Shown here piece by piece: positions 25,817 through 33,894 of a stretch of 34,964 nt of DNA. Numbering within the stretch: position 1 is the first letter of the stretch; every line of letters begins with the position of its first letter. The stretch covers positions 1-34,964 of the forward strand of contig JAFVGN010000010.1 of the NCBI GenBank assembly GCA_017474925.1, given 5' to 3'. The stretch comes from Prevotella sp. (GTDB lineage: Bacteria; Bacteroidota; Bacteroidia; Bacteroidales; Bacteroidaceae). The notes under the pieces were generated by a model, which had not been told where the DNA came from, made no database searches, and was given only the letters and a program-made list of their open reading frames with translations. The translations under genes were made by a program, and so were the position numbers.

Positions 25817-27547
25817 ATGAACGTTTTAGAACTCAGCGAGCAAGAAATTGGCAGACGAGAAAGTCTGCAGGAGCTGCGCGCTATGGGCATCAACCCCTAC
25901 CCTGCAGCCGAATATCCCACCAATGCATTTTCAACAGAATTACGTGATAATTTCCGTGACGACGAAGAGCCACGTGAGGTGTGCATAGCCGGCCGCATGA
26001 TGAGCCGCCGCGTCATGGGTAAGGCCAGTTTTGCAGAGATACAGGACTCCAAAGGCCGCATACAAGTGTATATCACGCGCGACGACCTTTGCCCTGGTGA
26101 AGACAAGGACTTATATAATAAGGTATTCAAGCGACTGCTCGACATTGGCGACTTCATCGGTGTCAAGGGTTTCGTCTTTCGTACGCAAACAGGTGAAATC
26201 AGCGTCCATGCCCAGGAGCTGACGCTGCTTTCGAAGGCTCTGAAACCGCTGCCCATCGTGAAATACAAGGACGGTGTAGCCTACGACAAATTCGACGACC
26301 CCGAGCTGCGCTACCGCCAGCGCTACGTCGACTTAGTGGTCAACGACGGTGTGAAGGACACTTTCCTACAGCGTGCTACTGTCATCAGAACGCTTCGCAA
26401 AGTTCTTGACGAGGCTGGCTATACTGAAGTAGAGACCCCAACTCTCCAGATGATTGCCGGTGGAGCCAGTGCCCGACCGTTCATCACCCACTTCAATGCG
26501 CTCGACCAGGACATGTACATGCGCATTGCCACTGAGCTCTATCTGAAGCGATTAATCGTTGGAGGTTTTGAGGGAGTCTACGAAATTGGCAAGAACTTCC
26601 GCAACGAGGGTATGGACCGCAACCACAATCCCGAATTTACCTGCATGGAGCTCTATGTCCAGTATAAGGACTACAACTGGATGATGGCTTTCACCGAGAA
26701 ACTGCTTGAGACCATCTGCATTGCCGTCAATGGCAAGCCCGAGCGCGAAATCGACGGAAACATGGTATCATTCAAGGCCCCCTATCGACGACTGCCAATT
26801 CTTGAGGCTATTCAGGAGAAGACAGGTTTCGACTGCAACGGCAAGACCGAGGAGGAGATTCGTGCATTCTGCCTTTCCAAGGGTATGGACGTGGATGAGA
26901 CCATGGGCAAGGGCAAACTGATAGATGAACTCTTCGGTGAATTCTGCGAAGGCACATTTATCCAGCCGACTTTCATTACCGACTATCCCGTCGAGATGTC
27001 GCCCCTCACCAAGATGCACCGGTCGAAACCCGGACTTACAGAGCGCTTCGAGCTGATGGTTAACGGCAAGGAGCTGGCCAATGCCTACTCTGAGCTCAAC
27101 GACCCTATAGACCAAGAGGAGCGCTTCATCGAACAAATGAAGCTTGCTGACAAGGGCGACGACGAGGCAATGATTATCGACCAGGACTTCCTGCGTGCCT
27201 TACAATATGGCATGCCCCCAACCTCTGGCATTGGTATTGGCATCGACCGCCTCGTCATGCTCATGACGGGCAAGACATTCATCCAGGAGGTATTATTCTT
27301 CCCACAGATGAAACCCGAGAAAAAGGCGCCTCAGTCTACCATAGCAGAATGGGCAGCCATCGGGGTTGGCGAGGAATGGGTTCCTATCCTGCGCAAGGCA
27401 GGCTTTAACCTGGTACAGAACATCGTTTCAGAGAAGGCACAGGGCTTGCAACAGAAAATTGGCGATATTGTCAAGAAATACAAGCTCGACCTGCAAAAGC
27501 CGTCTGTCGACGAAGTACAGCAGTGGATTGAAAAAGCCTCAAAGTAA
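25817..27547 (+). CDS. lysS: Lysyl-tRNA synthetase, class II
   Basis: LysS charges tRNA-Lys with lysine. The 576-residue protein has the N-terminal OB-fold that binds the anticodon (IAGRMMSRRVMGKASFAEIQ, about residues 56-75). Class II motif 2 is at FRNEGMDRNHNPEFTCMELY and motif 3 at TSGIGIGIDRLVML. About 70 residues follow motif 3, making it longer than E. coli LysS (505); this C-terminal extension is usual in Bacteroidetes. gpsA follows after 41 bases without a visible promoter or terminator. Confidence 0.96.
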   Translation: MNVLELSEQEIGRRESLQELRAMGINPYPAAEYPTNAFSTELRDNFRDDEEPREVCIAGRMMSRRVMGKASFAEIQDSKGRIQVYITRDDLCPGEDKDLYNKVFKRLLDIGDFIGVKGFVFRTQTGEISVHAQELTLLSKALKPLPIVKYKDGVAYDKFDDPELRYRQRYVDLVVNDGVKDTFLQRATVIRTLRKVLDEAGYTEVETPTLQMIAGGASARPFITHFNALDQDMYMRIATELYLKRLIVGGFEGVYEIGKNFRNEGMDRNHNPEFTCMELYVQYKDYNWMMAFTEKLLETICIAVNGKPEREIDGNMVSFKAPYRRLPILEAIQEKTGFDCNGKTEEEIRAFCLSKGMDVDETMGKGKLIDELFGEFCEGTFIQPTFITDYPVEMSPLTKMHRSKPGLTERFELMVNGKELANAYSELNDPIDQEERFIEQMKLADKGDDEAMIIDQDFLRALQYGMPPTSGIGIGIDRLVMLMTGKTFIQEVLFFPQMKPEKKAPQSTIAEWAAIGVGEEWVPILRKAGFNLVQNIVSEKAQGLQQKIGDIVKKYKLDLQKPSVDEVQQWIEKASK

Positions 27548-27588
27548 GTAATTTAGGCACAGGGACCAAAGGACATTAATCAAGAGCC

Positions 27589-28584
27589 ATGTACGACTGC
27601 GGGAGAGTAGCAATCATCGGTGGCGGAAGCTGGGCCACAGCCATTGCCAAGATTGTGGTGGGACACACCCACCACATCGGTTGGTATATGCGACGCGATG
27701 ACCGCATAGACGACTTCCGTCGCCTGGGTCACAATCCTGCCTATCTCATGAGCGTCCACTTTGACATTAACGAGATATTCTTCTCGTCAGACCTCAATAA
27801 GATTGTGCAGCAGTACGACACCTTGGTTTTTGTCACACCCTCACCCTATCTGAAGAGCCACCTCAAGAAGCTCAAGACGCGCCTGCGCGACAAGTTCGTC
27901 GTTACAGCCATCAAGGGCATCGTACCTGACGAGAACCTTGTCTGTTCGGAGTTTTTCCATCAGGTCTACGATGTCCCTTACGACAACATCGCCTGCATTG
28001 GAGGTCCCTCACATGCAGAGGAAGTGGCACTGGAACGTCTCTCCTACCTCACCGTTGGATGTTCGGATCTCAACAAAGCAGAGTCGTTCTCAACCATTTT
28101 AGGCAGCGAATACATCAAGACCAAGACATCTACTGACGTCATAGGAATCGAATACGCTTCGGTACTCAAAAACGTATACGCCATCGCAGCAGGTATCTGC
28201 AACGGCCTCAAGTTCGGAGACAACTTCCAGGCCGTCCTCATGTCCAATGCCGTACAGGAGATGGCGCGTTTCCTGAAAGTGGTACACCCCATAGAGCGCA
28301 ATATCACTGACAGCGTCTATCTGGGCGACCTTCTGGTTACGGGCTACTCCAATTTCTCACGCAACCGCACTTTCGGCACCATGATAGGCAAGGGCTACTC
28401 TGTCAAGTCAGCGCAGATTGAGATGGAGATGATTGCCGAAGGCTACTTCGGAACCAAATGCATGAAAGAAATCAACCGCCATTGCCATGTTAACATGCCC
28501 ATCCTCGATGCTGTCTACAACATCCTTTACGAACGCATCAGCCCACAGATTGAAATCAAGCTGCTAACCGATTCATTCAGATAA
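27589..28584 (+). CDS. gpsA: Glycerol-3-phosphate dehydrogenase, NAD(P)+
   Basis: GpsA makes sn-glycerol 3-phosphate from dihydroxyacetone phosphate for phospholipid synthesis. The 331-residue product has the nucleotide-binding GGGSWATAIAK motif (residues 11-21), the IKGIVPDENLVCSE segment after the Rossmann fold and the catalytic Lys in EYASVLKNVYAIAAGICNGL. Length is normal. It is probably cotranscribed with lysS; pgi downstream has its own promoter. Confidence 0.93.
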   Translation: MYDCGRVAIIGGGSWATAIAKIVVGHTHHIGWYMRRDDRIDDFRRLGHNPAYLMSVHFDINEIFFSSDLNKIVQQYDTLVFVTPSPYLKSHLKKLKTRLRDKFVVTAIKGIVPDENLVCSEFFHQVYDVPYDNIACIGGPSHAEEVALERLSYLTVGCSDLNKAESFSTILGSEYIKTKTSTDVIGIEYASVLKNVYAIAAGICNGLKFGDNFQAVLMSNAVQEMARFLKVVHPIERNITDSVYLGDLLVTGYSNFSRNRTFGTMIGKGYSVKSAQIEMEMIAEGYFGTKCMKEINRHCHVNMPILDAVYNILYERISPQIEIKLLTDSFR

Positions 28585-28666
28585 ACGAAAACCCTGCTTG
28601 CAGGAAGGTACTTGTTTTCATCCCTTTTCATACTCCAATATTTATAATTATTTCACACTAAGATAT

Positions 28667-28697
28667 TTTGAGATACAAGAAATATTCCGTAATTTTG
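28667..28697 (+). promoter_or_regulatory. Promoter of pgi
   Basis: TTTG (28667-28670), 19 bases, TAATTTTG (28690-28697): full consensus, 39 bases before the pgi start. Confidence 0.6.
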
Positions 28698-28736
28698 CAT
28701 CCACTATAAACAAATAACGCTAAAACAAGAAAAACA

Positions 28737-30092
28737 ATGAGCAACATCAAACTTGACATCACAAAGGCAGCCTGTTTTCTGGAAGCAGGAGCAGTGAAGG
28801 CTTTCGAGCCTAAGGTTAAAGCCGCTCAGCAGGCTTTGGAAGAGGGCACATGCCCTGGTAATGACTTTTTAGGCTGGCTGCACTTGCCCAGCAGCATCAC
28901 ACCTGCCTTTCTGAATGAGCTTCAGAACTGTGCCAACGTACTGCGCGAAAACTGCGAAGTAGTGGTCGTTGCAGGCATTGGAGGCTCGTACTTAGGAGCC
29001 CGTGCCGTCATAGAAGCCCTCGGCAACTCGTTCGCTTGGCTGGTGCAGGACAAGAAGAACCCCACCATCATGTTTGCAGGCAACAACATCGGTGAAGACT
29101 ATCTGGCCGAACTGACCGACTATCTGAAAGACAAGAAATTCGGTGTTATCAACATCTCGAAGTCTGGTACAACGACAGAGACAGCGCTGACATTCCGCTT
29201 GCTGAAGAAGCAGTGCGAAGCCCAACGTGGAAAGGAAGAGGCCAAGAAAGTGATAGTGGCCGTAACTGATGCCAAGCGTGGTGCAGCACGTACCTGTGCT
29301 GACAAGGAAGGCTACACCTCATTTATCATTCCTGATAATGTAGGCGGTCGCTTCTCTGTGCTGACTCCTGTGGGTTTGCTGCCTATCGCCTGTGCAGGAT
29401 TCGACATCTGCGAACTGGTGGCTGGTGCCCAGGACATGGAGAAACAGTGTGGTAAAGACATCGCATTCGACGAGAACCCTGCAGCCCAGTATGCTGCTGT
29501 ACGCAACGCACTTTACCAAGGTGGGAAGAAGATTGAAATCATGGTGAACTTCCAGCCCAAACTACACTTTATGAGCGAATGGTGGAAGCAGCTTTACGGT
29601 GAGTCCGAGGGTAAGGACAAGAAAGGCATATTCCCTGCATCTGTAGACTTCACCACCGACCTGCACTCGATGGGTCAGTGGATTCAGGACGGTGAGCGCA
29701 CCATCTTCGAGACTGTCATCAGCATAGAACAGCCCGAGAAGAAGCTTCTATTCCCAGAAGACGAGGAGAACCTTGACGGTCTGAACTTCCTGGCTGGCAA
29801 GCGCGTGGACGAGGTGAACAAGATGGCTGAACTGGGAACACGTTTAGCCCATGTTGACGGTGGCGTGCCCAACATCCGCATCACGATGCCGAGACTTACT
29901 GAGCGTTATCTTGGACAGCTCATCTATTTCTTCGAGATTGCCTGCGGCATCAGCGGCAACTTGTTGGAAGTCAACCCGTTCAACCAGCCTGGCGTAGAGG
30001 CTTACAAGAAAAACATGTTCGCCCTGCTGGACAAGCCCGGATACGAAGAAGATTCCAAGGCCATCAAAGCCCGACTGGCTAATGAGGGCTAA
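28737..30092 (+). CDS. pgi: Glucose-6-phosphate isomerase
   Basis: Pgi interconverts glucose 6-phosphate and fructose 6-phosphate in glycolysis. The 451-residue protein is the short bacterial type found in Firmicutes and Bacteroidetes (about 445-450 residues; the E. coli type has 549). Visible are the phosphate-binding [16 protein letters not shown] (about 83-98), [12 protein letters not shown] (about 140-151), [14 protein letters not shown] (about 203-216), and the C-terminal [13 protein letters not shown] with its catalytic Lys. The HAD gene follows after 11 bases. The ROK gene product nearby could supply its substrate. Confidence 0.95.
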   Translation: MSNIKLDITKAACFLEAGAVKAFEPKVKAAQQALEEGTCPGNDFLGWLHLPSSITPAFLNELQNCANVLRENCEVVVVAGIGGSYLGARAVIEALGNSFAWLVQDKKNPTIMFAGNNIGEDYLAELTDYLKDKKFGVINISKSGTTTETALTFRLLKKQCEAQRGKEEAKKVIVAVTDAKRGAARTCADKEGYTSFIIPDNVGGRFSVLTPVGLLPIACAGFDICELVAGAQDMEKQCGKDIAFDENPAAQYAAVRNALYQGGKKIEIMVNFQPKLHFMSEWWKQLYGESEGKDKKGIFPASVDFTTDLHSMGQWIQDGERTIFETVISIEQPEKKLLFPEDEENLDGLNFLAGKRVDEVNKMAELGTRLAHVDGGVPNIRITMPRLTERYLGQLIYFFEIACGISGNLLEVNPFNQPGVEAYKKNMFALLDKPGYEEDSKAIKARLANEG

Positions 30093-30103
30093 ACACATGG
30101 AAG

Positions 30104-30835
30104 ATGAAAGGCCACAACGAATTGAACCAGGCTATTAATCAATATTTAGGGAAGTACGGCTTCGGGCATTTCAGCCCGAAAGCCGTACTTTTTGATATGG
30201 ACGGGGTACTCTACGACTCTATGCCCAATCACGCCATCAGTTGGCACAAGGCGATGGCTACGTTCGGGCTTGAAATCCCCTATGACGGAGCATACCGTTA
30301 CGAGGGTATGAGAGGCGTTGAGACCATCAAGCTTCTTGCTCGCCAGCAATGGCAGCGCGAGCTGAGCGACGAGGAAGCACAACACATGTATGACGTCAAA
30401 TCACAATTCTTCAGGAAGCAAGGTGCACCGCGAAAAATGTACGGCATTACACCATTGATGCAACAAATCAAGGAGGAAGGACTAAAGATTGGCATCGTCA
30501 CAGGCAGCGGACAACATTCACTGCTTGACCAATTGGAGACGGCTTTCAAGGGACTTGTTCATCGCAGTCTTATCGTGACCAGCTACGATGTCAAGCATGG
30601 GAAACCAGCTCCTGATCCCTATCTTATGGGAATGGAGAAAGCGCAAGTAGAACCCTGGCAAACCATTGTGGTCGAAAATGCTCCCTTAGGCATTCGCGCA
30701 GCAACGGCAGCACACTGCTTTACAGTGGGCGTTAATACAGGACCGCTTCCCAACGAAGAACTGATAGAAGCGGGTGCCGACCTTGTACTACCGAGCATCA
30801 ACAGTCTGAATAAGAACTGGCGAAAGTTCTTCTGA
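30104..30835 (+). CDS. HAD family sugar-phosphatase/phosphoglucomutase-like hydrolase
   Basis: A 243-residue HAD protein of the beta-phosphoglucomutase/phosphatase subgroup. The nucleophile motif is FDMDGVLYDSMP (first Asp about residue 31). A helical cap domain follows, then motif II IVTGSG, the Lys in HGKPAPDPY and motif III VVENAPLGIRAA. The first 27 residues before motif I are longer than in most relatives and contain a terminator-like hairpin in the DNA. It lies 11 bases behind pgi, which suggests a sugar-phosphate substrate; none can be named. It converges on the lipoprotein gene, ten bases away. Confidence 0.85.
   Translation: MKGHNELNQAINQYLGKYGFGHFSPKAVLFDMDGVLYDSMPNHAISWHKAMATFGLEIPYDGAYRYEGMRGVETIKLLARQQWQRELSDEEAQHMYDVKSQFFRKQGAPRKMYGITPLMQQIKEEGLKIGIVTGSGQHSLLDQLETAFKGLVHRSLIVTSYDVKHGKPAPDPYLMGMEKAQVEPWQTIVVENAPLGIRAATAAHCFTVGVNTGPLPNEELIEAGADLVLPSINSLNKNWRKFF
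30152..30193 (+). terminator. Terminator-shaped hairpin inside the HAD coding region
   Basis: The arms 30152-30167 and 30174-30190 form a 16-pair stem with one bulged A and a six-base loop (ATTTCA), followed by a run of five T (30189-30193). This is the form of an intrinsic terminator, yet it lies within codons 17-30 of the HAD gene. It could end pgi transcripts or attenuate the HAD gene when ribosomes do not cover it. The structure is seen; the function is inferred. Confidence 0.5.
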
Positions 30836-30845
30836 CAGCCGCGTT

Positions 30846-31427
30846 TCAAACGCCGTCCCCGTCGTCTTCGGGTAAAAGCCCATCCTGCTGGGGATTGGAG
30901 GTATCCATCTGAGTGTCCTGAGAAATATTCAACACACCCATACGTGACAGCTTAATAATCAACGGAATATATTCGTCTGTCTGAGGATGACCGACACTGG
31001 CTGCAAATATTAGCCAATCGCCTTCTGCCCTATCGAACACGATACCTTCCAAAATACCCGTCTGACGATAATCATCGTTGATATACTGGGAGAATTGCTT
31101 TTTGGTAAACTTGCGACTAAAGAAAACAGAACCATCGCTACGCGACACGGTAACGGTAAAAATGTTGTCGACAAACTGCTGATCAGTATCATCTTTGACC
31201 ATAGGCAGACTGTCGCAGGGTTGACGATTGACTGCAACATGATAGGTGCGCCCCTCTACCCATGTCACGTCACGCTGGTCAGTATACTCCTGCATCTTAA
31301 TAGGTGCAGAAGGCTTTACCTTCACCACCTTTGGAGCTATAATGTCATCAGTTTTTTTCTTATTGCCACATGCAGCCATACCACAGACAAGAACTGCGAA
31401 AACTGCCATATACAAATATTCCTTCAT
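30846..31427 (-). CDS. DUF4738-like lipoprotein
   Basis: A 193-residue probable lipoprotein: the signal peptide ends with the lipobox GMAAC (C20), followed by a basic stretch and GNKKK. The mature part is a small beta-rich domain with a Bacteroidales DUF4738-like pattern (DQRDVTWVEGRTYHVAVNR, DGSVFFSRKFTKKQF). It ends in a short acidic tail. No enzymatic residues stand out and the function is unknown. It has its own promoter, squeezed against the terminator of the helicase gene. Confidence 0.7.
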   Translation of the reverse strand: MKEYLYMAVFAVLVCGMAACGNKKKTDDIIAPKVVKVKPSAPIKMQEYTDQRDVTWVEGRTYHVAVNRQPCDSLPMVKDDTDQQFVDNIFTVTVSRSDGSVFFSRKFTKKQFSQYINDDYRQTGILEGIVFDRAEGDWLIFAASVGHPQTDEYIPLIIKLSRMGVLNISQDTQMDTSNPQQDGLLPEDDGDGV

Positions 31428-31453
31428 AACGGTTACATTGTTGCTTCAGTTTG

Positions 31454-31484
31454 CAAAAGTACGAAAAAACGAGTGAAATGCAAA
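31454..31484 (-). promoter_or_regulatory. Promoter of the lipoprotein gene
   Basis: On the minus strand TTTG (31484-31481), 19 bases, TACTTTTG (31461-31454), 27 bases before the ATG. The -33 box lies within the loop of the helicase terminator, so the stop signal of one unit and the start of the next share DNA. Confidence 0.55.
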
Positions 31485-31500
31485 AAGAAAACTCGTTTTT
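31464..31500 (-). terminator. Intrinsic terminator of the helicase gene
   Basis: AAAAACGAGT and ACTCGTTTTT (31465-31474, 31491-31500) form a perfect ten-pair stem around a 16-base loop. On the minus strand it ends in a six-T run (31469-31464). It lies 53 bases past the helicase stop codon. Confidence 0.55.
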
Positions 31501-31552
31501 CTTTTTATTTCCGAGAATATATGGCGAGAGCCATCTCTATTGATACGTTGCT

Positions 31553-33874
31553 TCAGACCTTCACGGTTTCATCCGGATGGTCACTTTGCACTGGCGAAGC
31601 AATCAACAGTCTTTCCTTCCTCTGCTGCCACTTCGTGGCTGCTGTCATATGACCGTTGGCAACACTGTTTCTCCCTGGCTTTTTGTTCTTAGGTTTTTCA
31701 GGTTCCCTTTCCGACTCGATACGACGCTCTGCAAACAGGTGCTGCCAGTCACGCTCGTCGGTGGGCAGGCCGAAGGTCTCTCCCATCTTTACATGGTCTA
31801 TGACCAAGAGCTTGTTGTCACTGTCCTCTATACGCTCACCCTTGGTGAAGTCCGTAGTCACTCTCATACGTGTTTCCACCATGCTCAGGTATTCGCTCAA
31901 CAGTTGTGTGGGGTATGCCAACTGCACAAACTGCACTTCCGGCAAAGGGAAGTCTACACTCATGCCATGCACGTCGACGAGTACCTTCAGTTTTCCAGAA
32001 CAGAAATCCTCCATCGGGAATCTCGGCTTCGACGGACTATCGCCATATAACACCTTTGCCGCCACGCCATGCCGTGAGTAGTATTCCGCAATGCCCCGTG
32101 CATGCAGATCGTTGAGTGCATAGACGATGCCCCGCCTGCCATCGGCATAATCTTTATACGCCTTAAACAGGCTGGCAATACACTCCAGGCTTGTCAACCT
32201 GTTGTATAGCTCCCACGGCACATAGTCTTCAGGATGCTTCCTGGGCTTGAGTATGCCAAGGAGCGCACCAGTAAGTCCTGTATGGGGAACGGACACGTAT
32301 TCCACATCTTTCAGCAGTCCTTGGCCAATATAGTCTTTCAGGCTCTGTGACGGCTCTACCCTATCGAAAAGTCGGAATTCTGGTGCGGATATGCTGTCAC
32401 ACGGTGCCAACGAAAGACCTACGGTCTTTGCCTTGGGCCAGACATGCAAGGTATTCCAGCAGGCTCTTGGCTCTGCACTGTTGCCATCCCAGAAAACTAT
32501 CAGCGATGGTGTGTAGAACAGGACCAAGTCAATATGGTACAGGAACTGTTCATGGCATACGACCAGTTGTCTGTCTTTCATCCTGGCGTAATAATTGTTC
32601 GGACACCCGACATCCAACAATCCGTTTTTCCTGAACTCCTGTTCTACCAAGCCTGTCAGACTATCCCGTTTTACCACGACAAGCGTTTTCGGTGGCTCCA
32701 TGCGCATACGTTCCTTGTTCCATACCTGTTCCTTGCACATCAGACTGATGACAAACTGGGCCTTCTCGACAAACGGTGGAACCTGCACCATCACCTTCCG
32801 ATTCGTCCTTAGTGTTTCCTTAAGCTTCCCGGCCATCTCTTCACAGAACTCCATTGCCGGTGAGTTGAAATCCTTAGCCACCAGCGCATATTGCAGTTCA
32901 CTGTTTTCATAGGCAACAGATGACTGCAGGTTTCTTTCTTGATTCTTTCCTCCTACAACCGACTTGATGCGGAACATCTGTTCGTTGACGAGCCACTTCT
33001 CCCCACCATTTCCACTTAGACGGTTATTGGTTGGCTCACGGTCATTGTTCAATACTCTTCCCTTGCCGCTGATTCTCCCGAGGAAAGTGCCCTGCCAGTT
33101 GCGGTCACTTGTCGGAAGGCTGAACATCAGGTAGAGTCCCACCTGGTCAAGGATGACTACCTCGCTTTTGCCTTTCGCCACTCTCATACCGCGGCCCACC
33201 TGTTGCAGGTATTTCGAAAGCGACAGGGTGGGACGGGCCAGCTGTATGAACTCCACTTCCGGAACATCGAAGCCCTCAGAGAAAATATCCACATTCACCA
33301 GGATGTCAATTCCCCTGTCTTCCCGTCCATCTGATCCGTATGATTGGTGATTCACGTTGTTCCTGTATTCCTCAACAATCCGTTGTCTCTCTTTGGCCGG
33401 GGTCTTGCTGTCGATCACGGCACAACGCAGTCCACGCTCTGAGTAGTACTCAGCGATATGCCTTGCATGGTCTCGGTTGATGGCATAGACAATGCCCTTC
33501 TTCCCGTTAGCGAACTCCTCGTACGACCTGTACAGGTGTTCTATGCTCTCCTCCGTGTCCAGCACCAGCGCGGCCTGCTTCGTCTGGTAGTCACCGTCGG
33601 CATCGCGCTTGTTCAGGCTGGCCACCTTCCTTACGGCAATGCTGTCCGAGCGTACTGACACGTAGTCAAGATCGCTCAGCCAGCCTTTCTGTATGAACTC
33701 ACGGATGCTCCACGACTGTAGCAGCGTGTCAAAGAGGTCTGTAAACGGTGCCCCATTCAGTCGGCATGGTGTTGCCGTCAGTCCTAGGAACCGTGCTTTC
33801 GGCCACCGTTCCCACAGCATCCTATAGGTCTCAGCTACCGCATGGTGCGCTTTCCGTGCTATAGGCAGGTACAT
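31553..33874 (-). CDS. Helicase 3' fragment: end of module 1 plus degenerate module 2
   Basis: Open frame of 773 codons; its first ATG lies in the insertion. Residues 10-270 finish active module 1: TATPC (33-37), the C-terminal helicase domain with EGFDVPEVEF, and motif VI QVGRGMR (225-231). Residues 355-720 repeat the module with lost motifs: PPFVEKA replaces PTGTGKT, FWDGN replaces IIDEA, LAPC replaces TATPC and MVETRMR replaces QVGRGMR. Fold-level matches remain throughout, such as RGIVYALNDLHARGIAEYYS against KGIVYAINRDHARHIAEYYS. The last 50 residues are basic. On its own this piece cannot hydrolyse ATP. Confidence 0.6.
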   Translation of the reverse strand: MYLPIARKAHHAVAETYRMLWERWPKARFLGLTATPCRLNGAPFTDLFDTLLQSWSIREFIQKGWLSDLDYVSVRSDSIAVRKVASLNKRDADGDYQTKQAALVLDTEESIEHLYRSYEEFANGKKGIVYAINRDHARHIAEYYSERGLRCAVIDSKTPAKERQRIVEEYRNNVNHQSYGSDGREDRGIDILVNVDIFSEGFDVPEVEFIQLARPTLSLSKYLQQVGRGMRVAKGKSEVVILDQVGLYLMFSLPTSDRNWQGTFLGRISGKGRVLNNDREPTNNRLSGNGGEKWLVNEQMFRIKSVVGGKNQERNLQSSVAYENSELQYALVAKDFNSPAMEFCEEMAGKLKETLRTNRKVMVQVPPFVEKAQFVISLMCKEQVWNKERMRMEPPKTLVVVKRDSLTGLVEQEFRKNGLLDVGCPNNYYARMKDRQLVVCHEQFLYHIDLVLFYTPSLIVFWDGNSAEPRACWNTLHVWPKAKTVGLSLAPCDSISAPEFRLFDRVEPSQSLKDYIGQGLLKDVEYVSVPHTGLTGALLGILKPRKHPEDYVPWELYNRLTSLECIASLFKAYKDYADGRRGIVYALNDLHARGIAEYYSRHGVAAKVLYGDSPSKPRFPMEDFCSGKLKVLVDVHGMSVDFPLPEVQFVQLAYPTQLLSEYLSMVETRMRVTTDFTKGERIEDSDNKLLVIDHVKMGETFGLPTDERDWQHLFAERRIESEREPEKPKNKKPGRNSVANGHMTAATKWQQRKERLLIASPVQSDHPDETVKV

Positions 33875-33894
33875 TCGTCACGATGATACCGCGC
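33851..33894 (-). other. 44-base insertion resembling a D-2-hydroxyacid dehydrogenase fragment
   Basis: These bases interrupt the DEAH codons of the helicase gene. GCGC occurs at both edges (33847-33850 and 33891-33894). In a frame offset from the helicase, the minus strand reads RGIIVTNVPAYSTES, which I recognise as the conserved segment after the NAD fold of D-2-hydroxyacid (glycerate-type) dehydrogenases. No such gene is in the window. Best explained as a short copied patch joined at GCGC microhomology; it shifts the frame by two. Confidence 0.7.

Noticed and set aside
28593-28604. CCTGC-TT-GCAGG hairpin after gpsA as a terminator
   Set aside because: The stem is five pairs, the two-base loop is too small and no T-run follows directly.
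33859-33874. Programmed frameshift joining the two helicase frames
   Set aside because: There is no slippery heptamer, and a shift would still insert about 14 foreign residues into the DEAH box. A disrupting insertion is simpler.
33851-33894. Likeness of the 44-base insertion to the palindromic repeat units at 34.4-34.8 kb
   Set aside because: A loose order of shared words (GGTATC, GACGA, TATAG) exists, but the match needs many gaps. The 15-residue dehydrogenase reading explains nearly every base.
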